Assembly: GCF_008831285.2 (NCBI RefSeq)
Contig: NC_045142.1
Location: 27,045,876-27,109,875, forward strand
Reading direction: 5' to 3'
Source: Nymphaea colorata
Taxonomy: Eukaryota; Streptophyta; Magnoliopsida; Nymphaeales; Nymphaeaceae
Length of the DNA: 64,000 nucleotides
Both the position numbers and the translations under genes were made by a program. How positions within the stretch are numbered: the stretch's first letter is position 1; each line of letters opens with the position of its first letter. Below the pieces are notes generated by a model that was given only the letters and a program-made list of their open reading frames with translations, was not told the origin of the DNA and ran no database searches. This document shows, one piece after another, positions 37,551 to 49,721 of this stretch.

Positions 37551-40500
37551 ATGGCTTCCACGGAGGGTCTGGTGCCAATTACCAGGTCGTTTCTGGCCCG
37601 CTATTATGACAAATACGAGTGTGTTCCTCTCCACGACGATGTGCAGCGTTTGTCTGCGGAGCTCCGGGAAGGTTCCAAGGTGCTGATGGACGAGGCTGAA
37701 CCCACCCCTGGTACGGGACTCTCTCTTTCCTTCTTTCGCGTTCCCAAATGGTTGTTATCTTCCTATTTATTTTCTCCTCCTCCTCCTTTTCTCTGTATCT
37801 TTTTAAGCGAATTGGAACAGGGATGAAATGAACAATATCCTTGCTTCCATTACTCGAAAGTCATTTTCCAGTTTAAGACCACATAGTTGGGAAAAATGGG
37901 TTTCTCTTTTGCCCAATACCTTTTGTAGTTGAACTTAGGTAGTCAATTAATCTGTGATTTTTTTGCGTGTGTTTGGTACCCATTTCGTGCTGTTCTTTAT
38001 TTACAATGATTTTGGGGAGAATGGACGAGCAGGCCCGAGATTGCTCAATCAGCTTGTATAATTCTGTCTGAGTGGTTCCGTTGTTGCCGGCGGTGGATAT
38101 GCTTCAACCACTTGATACATTTCCACGGGGACCATTAGAATAAGAACATAGTGTCTTGCACTTCTCACGAAAGATATATTTTTTTCGTTAAGTTGATCAT
38201 TTTCTTATTTCCATGGCTCCCTGGGCTGCTGCAGCAGCTCTGCGTGGGCGTGTTCTGTTGTTGCATGGCCCTATTCAATATAATTAATTGCGCTGTACTT
38301 TACGTTGTCTTAATTATTGTGCATCATTTCAGCCGAGGAGTCCGTCCTTCAAGAAGCCAACTCCGTTCCTCCACATAAGATCGATCACAACCTCTGGAAG
38401 AACAGGGAGCACATTGAAGAAATACTGCATCTGCTGGAGACATTCAACTGGCCGAAGAAGGCACCAAACTTTTATCTCTTTTCCTCTTTTCCTCATTTAC
38501 AATATCTTAATGATTGCAGACCATACTGGCCCTTTTTATTTTATTTTATTTTATTTTTCTTTCTGAGTTTTTAAGATTGCTTCATCCATTTAATGAACTT
38601 AAGCCTACTCATCAGCACAACAAGTAGAGACTACCCCTAATTTATCCGTTAACGTTTTCTTTGTTTGCCCTCCTTGAGTAGGCCTCCAATTTATATTTAA
38701 TTGGTAGTCTTAGCCTAAGCGTCATTTCTTACTGCAAGTGTCGCATTGCAGCTTCAGCGACAAGAGACACCTGAAGAGGTTGACGTTGTTGTCATTATTG
38801 AAAAGGTTAAAACAAAACTAGAGGGATTTCTGAAGTTCTTGGAATCTTTCCAGGCCAAAAATGCTGATCACATATTTCAAGTGGGTTAGTATCTCATCTG
38901 CCCCTGCATCACCTGCATTGAGAACTTATAGGAGCTGCACGTCAAAATGCTTGATATTTTCTTTGCTGCAACTTACTTGGATCACCTTACTACATTTCAT
39001 GAATGAATTTCTGTTTCTTTATTTTCTTTCTCCACTGATGCTTGCTCATGCTATGTGTTTTTCATCTGCTGCATTTTAGCTTCTTTTTCACATGGTTCAT
39101 AGTTCACACATACTTAACTGGTTCTTCGTTTATGTAATGGTCAATCGATGAATCAGATAGTTTCCAAATGAATTTCAGATTCTCAATATCACTGAATCAT
39201 CTGTTTCATTGAGAAAGAGATACACCATTGTCATACATACCCATGCCCTTCAATCTTAATACATGTTCTTAGAATGAGTCTGTCAGAAAAAGGGCCTTGT
39301 GTAATTAAGCTTTTTCGCTCCGTAAAATGACTCCTCAATCTTCATATATGATGATGGTGATGTTAGTTTAGCAAGTTGAAAGGAAGCAGATGCAAGTTGC
39401 TTTCAAATGTTTTAGTTCACCGGTCAAAGCACATAATTGTACCATTTAAGAACTTTCTGCGCTGGTTTTTTCTTAAGATCATTGTGAGAATGCAGGTTTG
39501 AGAAACTTCCTTCCATCTCCAGATAGAATTGTTGGACATTAACCCATAGGTGTGGAGCTTTTCTTTTGTAGGAAATGTGGCTGTTTAGATCATTTTCAGA
39601 ATCTCTATCTGATGAAGAATCTGAAAAACAAAATTTTGGCAGTGATTTAGCTTCTTTTAGGTAGCATTTAATTGTTCCCACTTCCCTTATTTGGAGGGGA
39701 AATTTCACTAGGGGAAAGTTCCTTTGATAAAGCGTGGAATAAGAGAAATTTCACCTCATCCTAAAATGAGGTGTGTTTAATGAACTAGAAAAAGTTCATC
39801 TGGAGAAATTTATTGGTGTTTGATGCCTAGCGAGGGAAGGTGAGAAAAACAGTTATAAATACCTATCGGAGAGAGAGAGAAAAGGGGAAAAGACAGTTAG
39901 AGAGAGAGAGAAAGATGGCAGAAGGCAATACCTGTCACCAGATACTCGATGGAAATGGTGCAACAGCTGCTCAAGCGAAGGCAGTGGTGTCTGCTACTCA
40001 GGTGGAAGGAGATGGAGAACTCACAAGATGTTCCCCATGCCCAAGTGACATTTACCGACCCCAAGAAGGGGGTGAAATTTTCTAACATTTGATGAGGGAA
40101 AATCCGTACCATCCCCCCCCCCCTCTACAGTGTTTGACACTGCAATCAAATGCTACCTTAGTATTTGGACCCAAATTTAGTAGAACATCAATGCCCACAA
40201 TATGAATATTACAATAAATAAATCAAGAGAAAAGAAACAAGCACATGCATTCATGTTTAAGTGAGTTTTTACAAAGCCATGTGATGATGGAGCCATGTGG
40301 ATGTTGTCATATGCGGAAAACATACTGTGTGCAGTTTGTTTGTGTAAAAACATCTCCACAGAATAGTTTCTTCTACAATAGCCATACTTGCCTTTTAAGA
40401 AGAAGCTCATCAACTGCTTGGATCATCTATAGGAAATAAAGAACCAAGAGTAATGTGTAAGGTGGTTGTCATATAAAGCTTTGCACCAGCTTAGAAATAA

Positions 40501-43500
40501 TGACTTTAGAGGGTCTATAAGTATGTATATCTTCATTTTTTTTTAAAATTGGACTTGGTACTTACTGAAGATCAAATGAATCCCAAATTTTTGTTGTGAG
40601 TATATTGGATGTGTCTTTGCATCCTTGTTCTCTTAGCTTATTAGAGTTAGAGGTAATTTAGTGTGAGATCAAATTTCTATGTTTTCTGTATCTTTTTTGT
40701 TTGACTTTTTTATGCTAATCCTCTTCAGTAGCTGAGTATTGTTAGTAAGTATGCTCATCTATTTTTCTTGCCTGTATTCTTAATCTAGTGGTGTACACCA
40801 GTCCTGGACCTTATAACTTGTATTGGTAATTCAGGTCATGGTGCCGCTATCCTGTTAAGCATTTCATATCGTGGGGTTCTTTGTTTTGGCTTCTTAGAGT
40901 TAGAGTTTCTGTCTGTTGGAATACAATGTTTAACTTGGAAGCATTTTGCTTTTCTGTTTCTTTAGTTTTATGCATTAAACATGCTGATAATTCTTGATGA
41001 GATATTGTCGTGACAAATGATCAGGGAATCTGTAAATATATTTGCAGTTATGACCTACATGCCTCAAGACTTTCGAGGTGCCCTAATCAGACAGCAACGA
41101 GAACGCTCTGAGAGAAATAAACAAGCTGAGGTTGAGTCTCTAATTAATTCTGGTGGAAGTATTCATGATCGATATGCCTTATTATGGAAGCAGCAAATGG
41201 AAAGGTGGGTTCCACACATGTATGGTTGATTTTTTTCTGCATGTTTTTGTGGGGTTTAAGTACATAACTGCTGTATTTGCTTGTTTTCCTTCCTTATCTA
41301 TTTTTCAGAAGGAGGCAGTTGGCTCAACTTGGTTCTGCTACAGGTGTTTATAAAACACTTGTTAAGTACTTGGTTGGAGTTCCTCAGGTTTATTCCTCAT
41401 ATACCTTCAACCATACTATTTCATTTACTTGTGAAGCATCTGAAACTTTATTCTCTATGAATGATATCTACATCCTGCTAAACTTAGTTTGTCAGGAAGT
41501 TCTTGAGGCATACTACTATAGAAAAACTTAAGTTCTCTCTTTAGGCATCATGAAGGTTTGGATAGCTCCCTGATATAAAGAAACAGAATATGATAATAGA
41601 TGCTCATCACTTGTGGATGCTCAGGTGTTTGATCTCTTAGATCTTGAATTACTCTGATTGTCATGCTGTCTGACATGAAGATAAAGTGGAGTGAGGACTC
41701 CGTTGCAAGCATCAAGTTTCTATTGTTAAGCTTTACAATCTCACCAATTGGACGTGACATGAAGTACCCAAATGGAAGCACCATGGTACCTCTGCTTCTT
41801 TCTGTTTGGTAGATGAGTTGGAAGACATGGCAATCATTTGAACATCGATTGACAAATCCAGCTACCTTATTTTGAATCATGTTGATCAATAGTCATTGAG
41901 GATTTGTAGTCTGTGAGACTCTGGGTAGCTGAAGCAAATCCATTGGATACTTCAAGAAGTTCTTCTTGTTGAAATTCACATTAAGTTCATTAAATATGAT
42001 ATTGGCTGTAAGTCACAAGCATTCAGTGACTGACTAAGGGGTCCTTAATTTTCTAATAAAATATTTGTACCATGACCATATGATAGCTATAGCTTCTTTC
42101 TACCTACAAATTTGTACAAGTCAGCAATGTCTGCCCCAATAACAACGTTGACTAGCAACTACTAAGCCGATTGTTAAAAGACTGGAGATGTTTGTGGTTG
42201 CATCTTGTGTACTTTGAGAAGTAGCAGGCTTCTGGATTCAAATTTTTCCTTGAAAAGGTTGCAAATATAAAGGTATTAGTCATTTTATTTTAGGAGATAT
42301 GCAACAATAATTACTTTGACTTCTTTCCAACTACTGAAACATGTATGATGCTGTCACACTTTATTTAGTTGGGACATTGACCTACAGATCATAAGCTAAG
42401 AAAGAAGGGGAAACCATAATATTGGGATTTCAAATAGGTTCAACCTAAGTGAAGACAACTACCAGCTTGCATGCTTCCTTTCTATTCATTAATGATGCAA
42501 AAGGCTTACATGATTTGTTGTTGGTGCAGGTTTTACTGGATTTCATACGACAAATAAATGATGACCAGGGGTATGATATATTTTCTGAAATTAACAAATT
42601 AAAATCTTAAGAAAGCTTATGGTTGTTAAATAACTGGAAATAAATGCATCTCTTCACTTGAAAATTGGTGAGGTTACTAAAGAATCTTTCCATCGTAGGC
42701 CTATGGAGGAGCAAAGGCAGCGATATGGCCCCCCGCTCTACAGTCTAACTAGTATGGTGATCTGGATTAGGTCATTTTTGCTTCTTTTGTGGGGACGTCT
42801 GGAGGCAGGCAATCTGTAAGATCTTTTTTCTAAATTTGGATTCTCTCTCTCCTCCAATAATAGACTGATCAGAATATTCCATGCATATTTTCTGCTGGAC
42901 AGGCACAAGGAGAAGTTTGATGTCTTGGAACAGGCTGTTAATGTGTATATCTCTGAATTGGAGCGGTTTCTTAAATTTATAGGGTACTTGCTCACTTGTC
43001 TATTAAAGCCTTTCTTGGATAATTATCTGTTAGTTGTAAAATCAGCTCTGCTTTTTGCTTTCATACACGTCGATTTGATTGAACTAGCTAAGGTAAATCT
43101 TGCACAGTATGGCAGTTCATTGTTTAGCTTCTAGATACATATATATGTATTTTTTGTATATTATTATGCATCTGTTGATCTACTTAGCTGCTTCCAGCTT
43201 GTTCATCTTGTGTCCCTAGCACCTAACAGTCGTGCCATTTTGTTTTCCGCGCTTGGGTTTTTCTTTTTTATAGTCATGTCATTGGGTGTAAATGGTTTTG
43301 ACTTGAATTGTGCAGCCTAGGTTTGTCTAGTTCTAGCACCATCTCTGGTTAGATGTGCATGTCTGACTCTCAGGCCTCGCCCAATATTTTGTCTGTGTCT
43401 GCCTGCTTATTGGTTTGAGACTTTGAGTATTATTTGTTGATATGTGCCAGCTTTAGACAAGTATAACCTTTGAGTTTGAGAGTCTGGGAGTTGAACTGGT

Positions 43501-46500
43501 AGATAGTAGCTTCTGCCAATGCTATGACTGTTAGGTAGAAATCAGAGAGTTAACTGTACCAAGCTAAGTAGTGAAAGTGGATTTAGGTGCTCAGCAGCAG
43601 CCTAAATGCCTAGGCTGTGGCGCATAGGCAGCACAATGAGAATTATTATTATTATTTTTAAATTTTGGTGCTAAAAGTCTAATTCATTTTGATGTTCTAT
43701 GTTCCAATATATTACTTGAGATGGAGAAATTTTGAGATACCTACTTTTCCTCCTTGTTTCTATTTTTCTTCTTTTTCTTTCAAATAGCACCATCTAGGCC
43801 CCTGCCTACCCTTTTCTAACCTGTCTTGTTATACTGCCTAGTGGTACTGCATAGATACCAAGGAAATACGATCATTATTTCTGTTCTTTTATACTACAAA
43901 GGACATTTTGCAGTGTGTTGGAGAAGAGCTGCACTGCCAATATAAGGTTTGGTATCTGATAAACGCATGTTATAAGATGATATCATAGTGTATATTAAAT
44001 TGTGCACGGAAATTCTTAATAAAAGAGACATGCTAAAAGAATCATAGGAATTCACTACCATAACTTTATTGCAGCACATAGTATTGCTATGTCAACTTTA
44101 TTTGACGGTTTTCTGATCCTTCATAACTTTGTGAGAGCAAATATTATATATTGATTGATTTGAACTGTAAATGAGCTTTTAGTTGATGAATGTAACATGA
44201 GTTTTTTGGTGTTTCACCCCATTGCTGTGTATCTGAATTTATATTATTTTACAGGGAAGTTTTTCAAAATTCTCCCTTCTTCATTTCGGCAGACGATGCC
44301 TGTGCTGCAGAATCAAGGCATGCTTCTCCTTTCAATTTTTTAGCTTTTGGCATGATACATTGAATAACTTAGTGTTCTTTAGTGGCTTTCTTAGAAGCCT
44401 GACATGACTTATGCATGTTCCTCATTGGCAAATTTGAGAAACAATATGTATGAAGCACTTCTTTTTAGTTGAAGTGCTCTAAGGAAGTAGATAAGTCAGC
44501 CTTCAAATTCAAGATTTACTTGTAAGGTTTTAGTTTTGTCAGCACAATGAAGGAAAATGATTGCATTCCTCCTCAGACTATGGTGTACTTTATGCTCACC
44601 AGTTCAGATCCTAAATACTACCGTCACTAGGTTTGGCAACCCTCTTGCCACTAGGCTGTCCCATGGCTTGGTCGGATCTTGGCCATCTGCCTGATAGTAA
44701 AAGATGGACTATCATTTTCTGGGCTAGGTGTAATTGTGACATCTTTTAGAAGAAAGGAAATGAAAGAAGAAACATACCTTAAAAGTTAAATTTACTAGGT
44801 TGGGTAGTGGACATTTTGACTCTGTCTACCATGCTTTGCCTGCATGGAGGATAGGTGGGTGGCCTAGTTTATGCATGGGTAAGGTTCTCCTCCCCTTCTC
44901 TCTTTCTCATGGTTTTCATTTTGGATTCATTGCATGGAAAGAAACACTGGCACATCCAAATATTTTTTTAATATGTCAACAAAATTTGTTAATATTTTAA
45001 TACAATTTCTTTTGATTTTTGAAATATCAGCAATTTTTTTCTGATTAAAAATCAGAAATCCTGTGTCCGCTGTGTGGCTTATAGTGGTTATGATCAGGTT
45101 CCAGTTCTCTATTAGTTTCAAATCTTCAGATAGTGCTCTTTTGGTCCTTTGGATAATTAACGGCCTAGTGCCGTGTTACTTTTTGCTGCTGAAGTTCTAT
45201 GAATTTGACTTCTCTTCTTTTTTTCATAATACATGACTTGATATTAGAACTAATCTGGCTTAGAACTTTTACATCCTAATGTATGATTTCAGTAAAAAGA
45301 GTCTCATTGCATATCTAGATGATATATAAAGGTCTCAATGGTTCGTAACTGTTAGTTATTTGTTGGATTTCCATGTCAAAGAGTACTGCATGCTTCTTCA
45401 GAAAGGTATCGAAGAGAAGTGTGATTCAGAACCATCAATTAACACAGAAAATTATGGTTGAACATATCTTACTTTATCTCTGCAGCATGTATGACATATC
45501 AAGAATCTGATCAATAATGAGCTTCTGATATAAACATTAACAGTGAATCAGTGACTATGTCAGCTTGATGGATAGAGATGTTGGCTTCTTTGACAACCTT
45601 TTTGATTTTTTTTTTTCAGGAATAATAATGACTTCAAGGAAACAATGATTCCTGCTGGAAAAACTCATGAGGTCTGCTCTTGGAATAGTTCAATCTTTTT
45701 GTTGAATTTATTTCAACGTGTTCTGCCTGGTGACTTCTCTATCTGTGAATGAAGCGTGTGCTTCAGAGAGATAAAATGTTTTGCATTCCTAGTTTTGTTC
45801 GTGTTCACTCCATTTGAAAAGTTTCTACATACCATTTCCATTGACAATATCATTAAACATAAAAAATGGCTAATGGATGAAATCTAAATTGTCTGTATTG
45901 AGATGGTAGCATTGGTGCATCTTTAAGTGAGCTTTAATTTCCAATAACTCATCTTTTTGCTAGTGTTCATCCTTTTTAAGGGAAGAAGGGGTATGAGACT
46001 GAACTATGATTCCGCCAGAAGCTTAGACCTGTTTGTCTGGTTGTTGGATATCACTTTTGTTTGATATTTAAGTTATTTGGATTGATTGGAATTGTTTTCT
46101 GATTGATTGGAATTGTTTGTTTTCCTTTCTTCCTGGGCTGGAAATTGTTAGCTCACTGTGTCTTTGGTCTTATTCTGTTTCAGATCTTATTGAATGTTGA
46201 CTCAGTGAACTCCTATATTGCATGGGATTTCTCATTGGTCCAAGGGAAAATCAACTTGGTATGTTTCCACATTTTTTTGGGTTGAGAGCTAAAGTTTGAT
46301 CTGCCTCGGAAAAATCTATTGCTTAGAATTCCTTTTTGTCTCACATTTGTTTGGCATAATGTGTTCAAATAGCATTTCTACTTTCATACATTATGCTTCT
46401 TGTTCAAAGGAAATTCAGATAAATCTCATTTAAAGAGTTCGTAGATTCACATATTCTGTGATTCTTTGGTTCCACAATCATGGTATACTGAAATCAGAAT

Positions 46501-49500
46501 CTTTATTGGAACTAGAAGGATGTTGTTGTGAGCAAGGCCGGACATGATACCCAGGGACATCATATTTGTTGGTCTTTCAGAGGAACCAATAAATTTGCAA
46601 GTTTGTTAGAAGTACATCATAAATTAATGATCTTGTTTTCTTCCTGTTAGCATTAGTCTTGACTATAGGACACTACATCAAGTTATCTTGGTAGAAAAGG
46701 TTTCTCTCTTTGTCCCTCTTTCTCTATCTCCACACCAGCCCCCACCCCACCCCCCAACATCCATGGAGCTTTAGATAAACCTAGATAATGTATCCAACCA
46801 TTCTCTGAACCTTTCCTCCCTTTTCTCTCTTATGGGTGATGCAGTGTAGCAATTTCAAACAAATAAGAAAAGGCTAGATATTACATTCCCTCTTGTTTTG
46901 TGTAATTTTTAAATGATCCTAAGGAAAAGCATAATGTCCATCTTCGATAGGTAGTGCATAAGGATATCCATTTGGACAATAAATTCAGTCAATTTACTAT
47001 TAGGACATGAAATTTACACTGGGTGTTTAAATTTCAGTCGATTGTGCTTTCTCATACAACCACTGTGGTTTTCATGAGAGAACTGATGTTTGCTTGGGGC
47101 TGATTAGACAGTTATATAAAGGAAATCATCTTTGGAATGCTGTAGCTGTTTGTTTGGTGGAAGCCATAAACTGAGTGAGGTCATGCAAGATTAAACCTCC
47201 TGTTATGCTTATATTAGAACCTAAGTTGAGGAATTTATACCCCGGTTTGTAAGTACAAAATTTGTATGCAGCAGCTGTTAATTCTGGGACGATATAAACA
47301 AGTTAAAGTTCTGTAGCTTAATACAGGGTTGTGTTATTAGTTGGCTTTTTATAGGTTCAAGGATCCAACTTTCTAATTCTTGTTGAGTTTTGTATAAAGC
47401 ATGAAGAAGGTAGGTCATGTCCAGGTTAAGGCAAAACTTAAGAGCCATGTATGTAAAAACAGGTTGCTGGTCTCACTAGCTTTCCATCACCTTTGCTTCC
47501 TTAGAGCCATGGGAAACCTTCCCTATTTGAGTGAAGTTAAGAATAGGCTCAGTAAAAATTGCTTGAGGGGCAAGCGCTATGTCCCACCTCTACTCGGGAT
47601 GAAACTTGGGGAAGTTCAATCATTGTGTAAGTGTAGCCAGTATTTGGCTTAATCAGACTTTAAGCTCTGTTTCTCTCTCTCTCGCGCTTTTTACGTATTG
47701 GACTTTTGTTTTGATATTGAAGTGGTGGTGCAGGTGAAATGATTCTTGGATGGTCCTTCTCAAGCTGAAGTATGGTAGTAGTTGTCTGTCTTAGTTCTCT
47801 CCTAGTCATGTTGAGCTCATTGTAGCTCTTTTATTTGGAAAGCTTGGTCCTGGGTTTTTTGTGTTGATGTACATAAGGGGTATTTGTAGGTGAATGATAG
47901 GCTCAGATATTGTACAACCAGTTCCTGGGCAAGGAATTGGAGTTTATTCCCTGTGATCTTCTTTGGGTGCTGGGTTCTGCTTCACGATCTGGATTTTGAC
48001 CATGGTTAGTTCTTTGGGATAAATTGTGGTTGGCTTACAATTGCATAGCCATCGTATATTGTGCCATGCAGACGAGAACCTTACCATCCATTTATTCTTG
48101 TTTCATCTAAGAGTGCAATGCCTTCTCCAATTGGGTGTTAGATTGTCCATGCATGTGGTTAGTGAATCGACCATCACACACGAATTCATCCTTGTTCCTG
48201 CTCCCATTAGGCATAGTAAGAAGTGGATGTTTCTTTGGAAAATGTGTCTGTTCACAGCGTGGTGGTATATTGGGACCATTACTAATTCTTTGGGATAATG
48301 GGGAGCATCTTAACCGTGTCATGCATTGCCCAAATGGAAGTGGGTCATGATTTTTCTTGGGTATATGAGCACCAGTCCTTTTTGTAGGTGGGGTTGTCTT
48401 ATGTATACTGTTTTATTGTTGTGCTGCTCCAATTGTCAATGGATTGGTGATGTTTGTCCCATAGTCACAAAAAGCGCATTATTTTCGAAAAAAATGTGAA
48501 AAAATGCGAGAAAAAAATGCCATTTAAAATAAATAAAAAAACTCGTTTTTTTGAAAAAAATGTGAAAAAAACGCATTTTTTTCACGTTTTTTTTTCATTT
48601 TCTAGTTTTTATTTGTTGCAAATCTACTTATCTTTTGATGTTTGTGTTATTATTTTCTCACTTATTTTATTTTTCCCCATTTTTAGTTTTTTTAATGTTT
48701 TTAAAAAATACCTTTTTTCCCGTCTTTTCCCGTATTTTTCAAGCCCCCGCCGTATTATACTCAAGAAAAGCCTCGCCATTTAAAACTCCGAGACATTATT
48801 TGTGACTATGGTTTGTCCTGTTGGCTTTGATATGTTTTTGTCTCTCTCTCTATATATATATATACATGTCTGTGTGTATGTGTAATGTAAATGGCATGAC
48901 TTAATTAGTTAATTTTTGTTTCCTTCGCTATTTCACCTAGAAGAATGAGATTGTTTGATAATTGATTTGATTACGTTACACCATAGGCTTTCTTGAACTT
49001 TTTATGCAAAGCTATTTCAAATGGTAGCACTTTGGAAAACATTTTCTAGTTGGACGTATGTAAGATTAGAACCAAATTGAGACATTTTTTTTTTCCAATC
49101 CACAACCTGTTTGGTGTATAATTGTGTGGCATTTCTTTTTTCTGTTTTTTCATATAATTTGTTTGTTCTAAGGAAACATGTGTCTTCTTTTCTTGCACAG
49201 GATATAGGATTCAGTGTGGAATATATAAGTTCTACTGGTCAAGTCACAGTGAGTTCTCTAAGTACCGAAATTTGTAGACTACAGCTGTTTTCCTTTTGCT
49301 TCCTGTCTTTCTCCTTTCTCTGATCAATGGTGTTTTTGGCAGATGATCTTGCCCTATCGGCGATGTGAATCTGACCAGGTAAATATTTCCCTCAGTTTTC
49401 TCGTCCTAAAATTGGTTTTGCATAAGAGAATGTAATTTGGGAGATTACTATCGCAGGGAAATTTCTGTACATGCATTGCTGGGTTATACAAACTCATCTG

Positions 49501-49721
49501 GGACAATTCTTATTCGAATTTCTTCAAGAAGGTACCGTGTCAATTCATTAGCTATACATGCCTTCTTGAAGATGGTGTTTCTTATTAATGATATTCTAAT
49601 GATCTGCATTCTTTGTTCCATGTTTTTTAAGACGGTGCGATATAAAGTCGATGCTATACCACCTGTGGCAGAAGCAGCAAGGCTTGAAAGTGAAACAGAT
49701 GTTCCAGTGGTAACAAGTTGA
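37551..49721 (+). CDS. GOLD-domain protein of unknown function
   Basis: Coding exons: 37551-37710, 38333-38460, 38752-38884, 41048-41204, 41309-41387, 42530-42570, 42699-42815, 42903-42983, 44255-44317, 45620-45671, 46184-46258, 49201-49248, 49343-49378, 49457-49531, 49632-49721. Phases match throughout: 1335 nt, 444 aa. Introns 2 and 9 appear to start with GC. Exon 7 could end at 42770 instead (15 residues fewer). ATG context is ccATGG. Residues 1-230 are charged and helical, 246-264 hydrophobic. About 325-423 fits a GOLD beta-sandwich: SYIAWDFSL (348-356), GFSVEY (365-370), ILPYRR (380-385), YKLIWDNSYS (401-410) and VRYKV (417-421). GOLD domains occur in Golgi and lipid-trafficking proteins. 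No Sec14 domain or signal peptide was seen. The specific role is unknown; plant homologues are expected. Confidence 0.9.
39660..40157. mobile_element. Tourist-like (PIF/Harbinger) MITE in GOLD-gene intron 3
   Basis: Ends GGTAGCATTTAATTG and, inverted, GGTAGCATTTGATTG (14 of 15 match), flanked on both sides by TTA, the typical PIF/Harbinger target duplication. The 498-bp interior has two (GA)n stretches and a C-run near 40115. It also has an 81-codon open frame at 39840-40085 unlike any transposase I know. Non-autonomous. Confidence 0.85.
43560..43830. repeat. Possible decayed repeat with GCCTAGGC motifs, GOLD-gene intron 8
   Basis: Contains TAGGTGCTC, GCCTAAATGCCTAGGC, GGCGCATAGGCAGC and CATCTAGGCCCCTGCC, motifs typical of a common class of plant repeats built on CCTAGGC. 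Ends and class cannot be defined. Confidence 0.3.
48460..48810. mobile_element. MITE with CATAGTCACAAA ends, copy 2, with 8-bp target duplication
   Basis: Starts CATAGTCACAAAAAGCGC and ends ATTATTTGTGACTATG. It is flanked by the perfect 8-bp duplication GTTTGTCC at 48452-48459 and 48811-48818. The 8-bp duplication suggests a hAT relationship. The interior is A/T homopolymer-rich and shares TTTATTTGTTGCAAATC and CTTATCTTTTGATG with the copy at 30843-31226. It lies in the 2.9-kb intron 11 of the GOLD-domain gene. Confidence 0.9.

Noticed and set aside
48984-49010. 14-bp match to the 3' part of miR396 (GCTTTCTTGAACTT)
   Set aside because: The 5' part of the microRNA does not match and no complementary arm for a hairpin is visible nearby. 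Likely chance in an intron.
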